Assembly: GCA_030602145.1 (NCBI GenBank)
Contig: JAUWAH010000163.1
Location: 1-5,951 of the forward strand
Length of the DNA: 5,951 bases
Reading direction: 5' to 3'
DNA from: Desulfobulbus sp.
GTDB taxonomy: Bacteria > Desulfobacterota > Desulfobulbia > Desulfobulbales > Desulfobulbaceae
The notes beneath the pieces were generated by a model. The model saw only the letters and a list, made by a program, of their open reading frames with translations. It was not told where the DNA came from and did no database searches. The position numbers and the translations under genes are program-made. Positions 5,120-5,951 of the stretch are shown piece by piece; within the stretch, counting starts at the first letter, position 1; every line of letters begins with the position of its first letter.

Positions 5120-5951
5120 ATGCGCAACAAAACATGGCTGATCATGATGATGGTCTTTTTTTCGACCTCCCTCGCCTGGGGAGGTGACCTGCCCTGGGAA
5201 ATGAAACTTCCCTTCAAGCAGGCGACCATCCACTATGAAATCACCGGAACCGAGAAAGGCAAGGAAACGCTTTAGAACAAGGAACACGGGAAACAGCAGG
5301 CGAACCATCATCAGTCGGCTACCACGGTCATGGGGATGACCACCAAGAAGGAAACCATTGAGATTACCGACCCGGATTGGATGTATACCTATGATCTTGT
5401 TGAGAAAAAAGGTGGAAAAACCACCAACCCGAACAAAATCTACCTGGCTGAATATAACAAAATGTCCGGCCAAGAGAAAAAGAATTTCGAGAAAAATGCC
5501 AAGGAACTCGGCACCAGCATGATGGGGCAGTTCGGTGGTTCCGTGCAACAGAAAGGCGGCAAGCTGCTGGGCTATGATTGCGACATTACCACGGTCAGCG
5601 GTCTTTCAACAATCCACATGCTCCATGGCAGCAATATCCCCCTACGCACCGAAACATCGGTGATGGGGATGAAGACGGTTCTTGCCGCCACCAAGGTCGA
5701 TACCGATGCGGCCATTCCCGAGAGCGCCTTTGTCGCTCCCGCCGGTATTGTCGCCGGCCATAATCCTGAAACGGAATCGATGATGACCGCTATGATTCAA
5801 CGCACCGTCGATACCCTCAAGCAGCCGGATGGGGCCAAACAGATGCAGCAGGCCGGTCCGATGGGGATACTCGGCGGAGCACAAGGCGGCATGCAGCAAG
5901 GCGTGAACAAGGAGATGGCAGCCGACGGCCTGAGTCCTCAGGATCAACAAG
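5120..5951 (+). CDS. Secreted LolA/DUF4412-like protein, interrupted by an in-frame TAG; 3' end beyond the window
   Basis: Probable periplasmic or outer-membrane-associated protein. It begins with a signal peptide: MRNKTW, a hydrophobic run LIMMMVFFSTSLA, then cleavage near A19-W-G-G. No lipobox Cys is seen. Translation from ATG 5120 meets TAG at codon 52 (5273-5275), but the same frame then stays open for 225 codons to the window end with a coherent protein. The first part, ATIHYEITGTEKGKETL, runs naturally across the stop into NKEHGKQQANHH, then TTVMGMTTKKETIEITDPDWMYTYDL. Later comes IPLRTETSVMGMKTVLAATKVDTDAAIPESAF, which resembles the C-terminal part of LolA-fold/DUF4412 proteins. The visible end is Gln/Gly/Met-rich. 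In related proteins as I recall them the stop position tends to be an aromatic residue (T-L-Y), so a TAT or TAC to TAG change is plausible. Alternatives are amber readthrough or a base error. If translation simply stopped, a 51-residue peptide would result. Function unknown. Confidence 0.75.
5273..5275 (+). other. In-frame TAG (amber) codon inside the secreted-protein gene
   Basis: CTT-TAG-AAC lies in the frame of the gene that starts at 5120. Coding character is the same on both sides, and no restart with a ribosome binding site follows: the first downstream in-frame ATG at 5330 has none. The sequence cannot show whether the codon is decoded (pyrrolysine or suppressor), a true nonsense mutation or an error. 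Confidence 0.9.

Noticed and set aside
4850..5548. Minus-strand open frame of 232 codons across the DUF1992 start and the secreted-protein gene
   Set aside because: It lies antisense to the signal peptide and body of the secreted-protein gene and out of frame with DUF1992. It has no recognisable domain and no good ribosome binding site.

Overview
The window reads as a chromosomal stretch from a GC-rich, probably anaerobic bacterium. A Desulfobacterota (deltaproteobacterial) origin is my best guess. It rests on the mix of a dicluster ferredoxin-nitroreductase, an Isf-type iron-sulfur flavoprotein and a DUF1992 protein, not on any marker gene. I see no tRNA, rRNA, CRISPR array, insertion sequence or phage gene. 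Nearly every base lies in eight protein genes or in three short divergent intergenic regions.

Layout, left to right. The 3' part of pstB (+), the phosphate-transport ATPase, runs into a convergent nitroreductase gene carrying two [4Fe-4S] motifs (-). A 140-nt divergent region with a notable inverted/direct repeat separates that gene from a PIN-domain-like protein gene (+). The PIN gene converges, with a 23-nt gap, on a flavodoxin-fold iron-sulfur flavoprotein (-). A 219-nt divergent region then leads to an HMG-CoA-lyase-like gene (+). Its 3' end overlaps by 23 nt the end of a two-gene minus-strand operon, DUF1992 protein then PaaI-type thioesterase. A 113-nt divergent region with a plausible promoter leads to a secreted LolA/DUF4412-like protein gene (+) that leaves the window.

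The genes do not form one obvious pathway. Two are flavin plus Fe-S redox proteins, two (HMGL-like and thioesterase) belong to families that usually handle acyl-CoA substrates, and pstB belongs to phosphate uptake. The arrangement is three convergent pairs separated by divergent promoter regions, so most genes are probably transcribed singly.

Two observations stand out. First, the last gene has a strong ribosome binding site and signal peptide but carries an in-frame TAG at codon 52. The same frame then stays open, and protein-like, for another 225 codons to the window edge. This could be amber readthrough (for example pyrrolysine insertion), a recent nonsense mutation or a base error. All seven complete stop codons in the window are TGA. 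Second, the HMG-CoA-lyase-like protein keeps the metal-binding residues of the family, but by eye alignment it has lost the catalytic Arg, Glu and Cys. It may therefore catalyse a different reaction or none.
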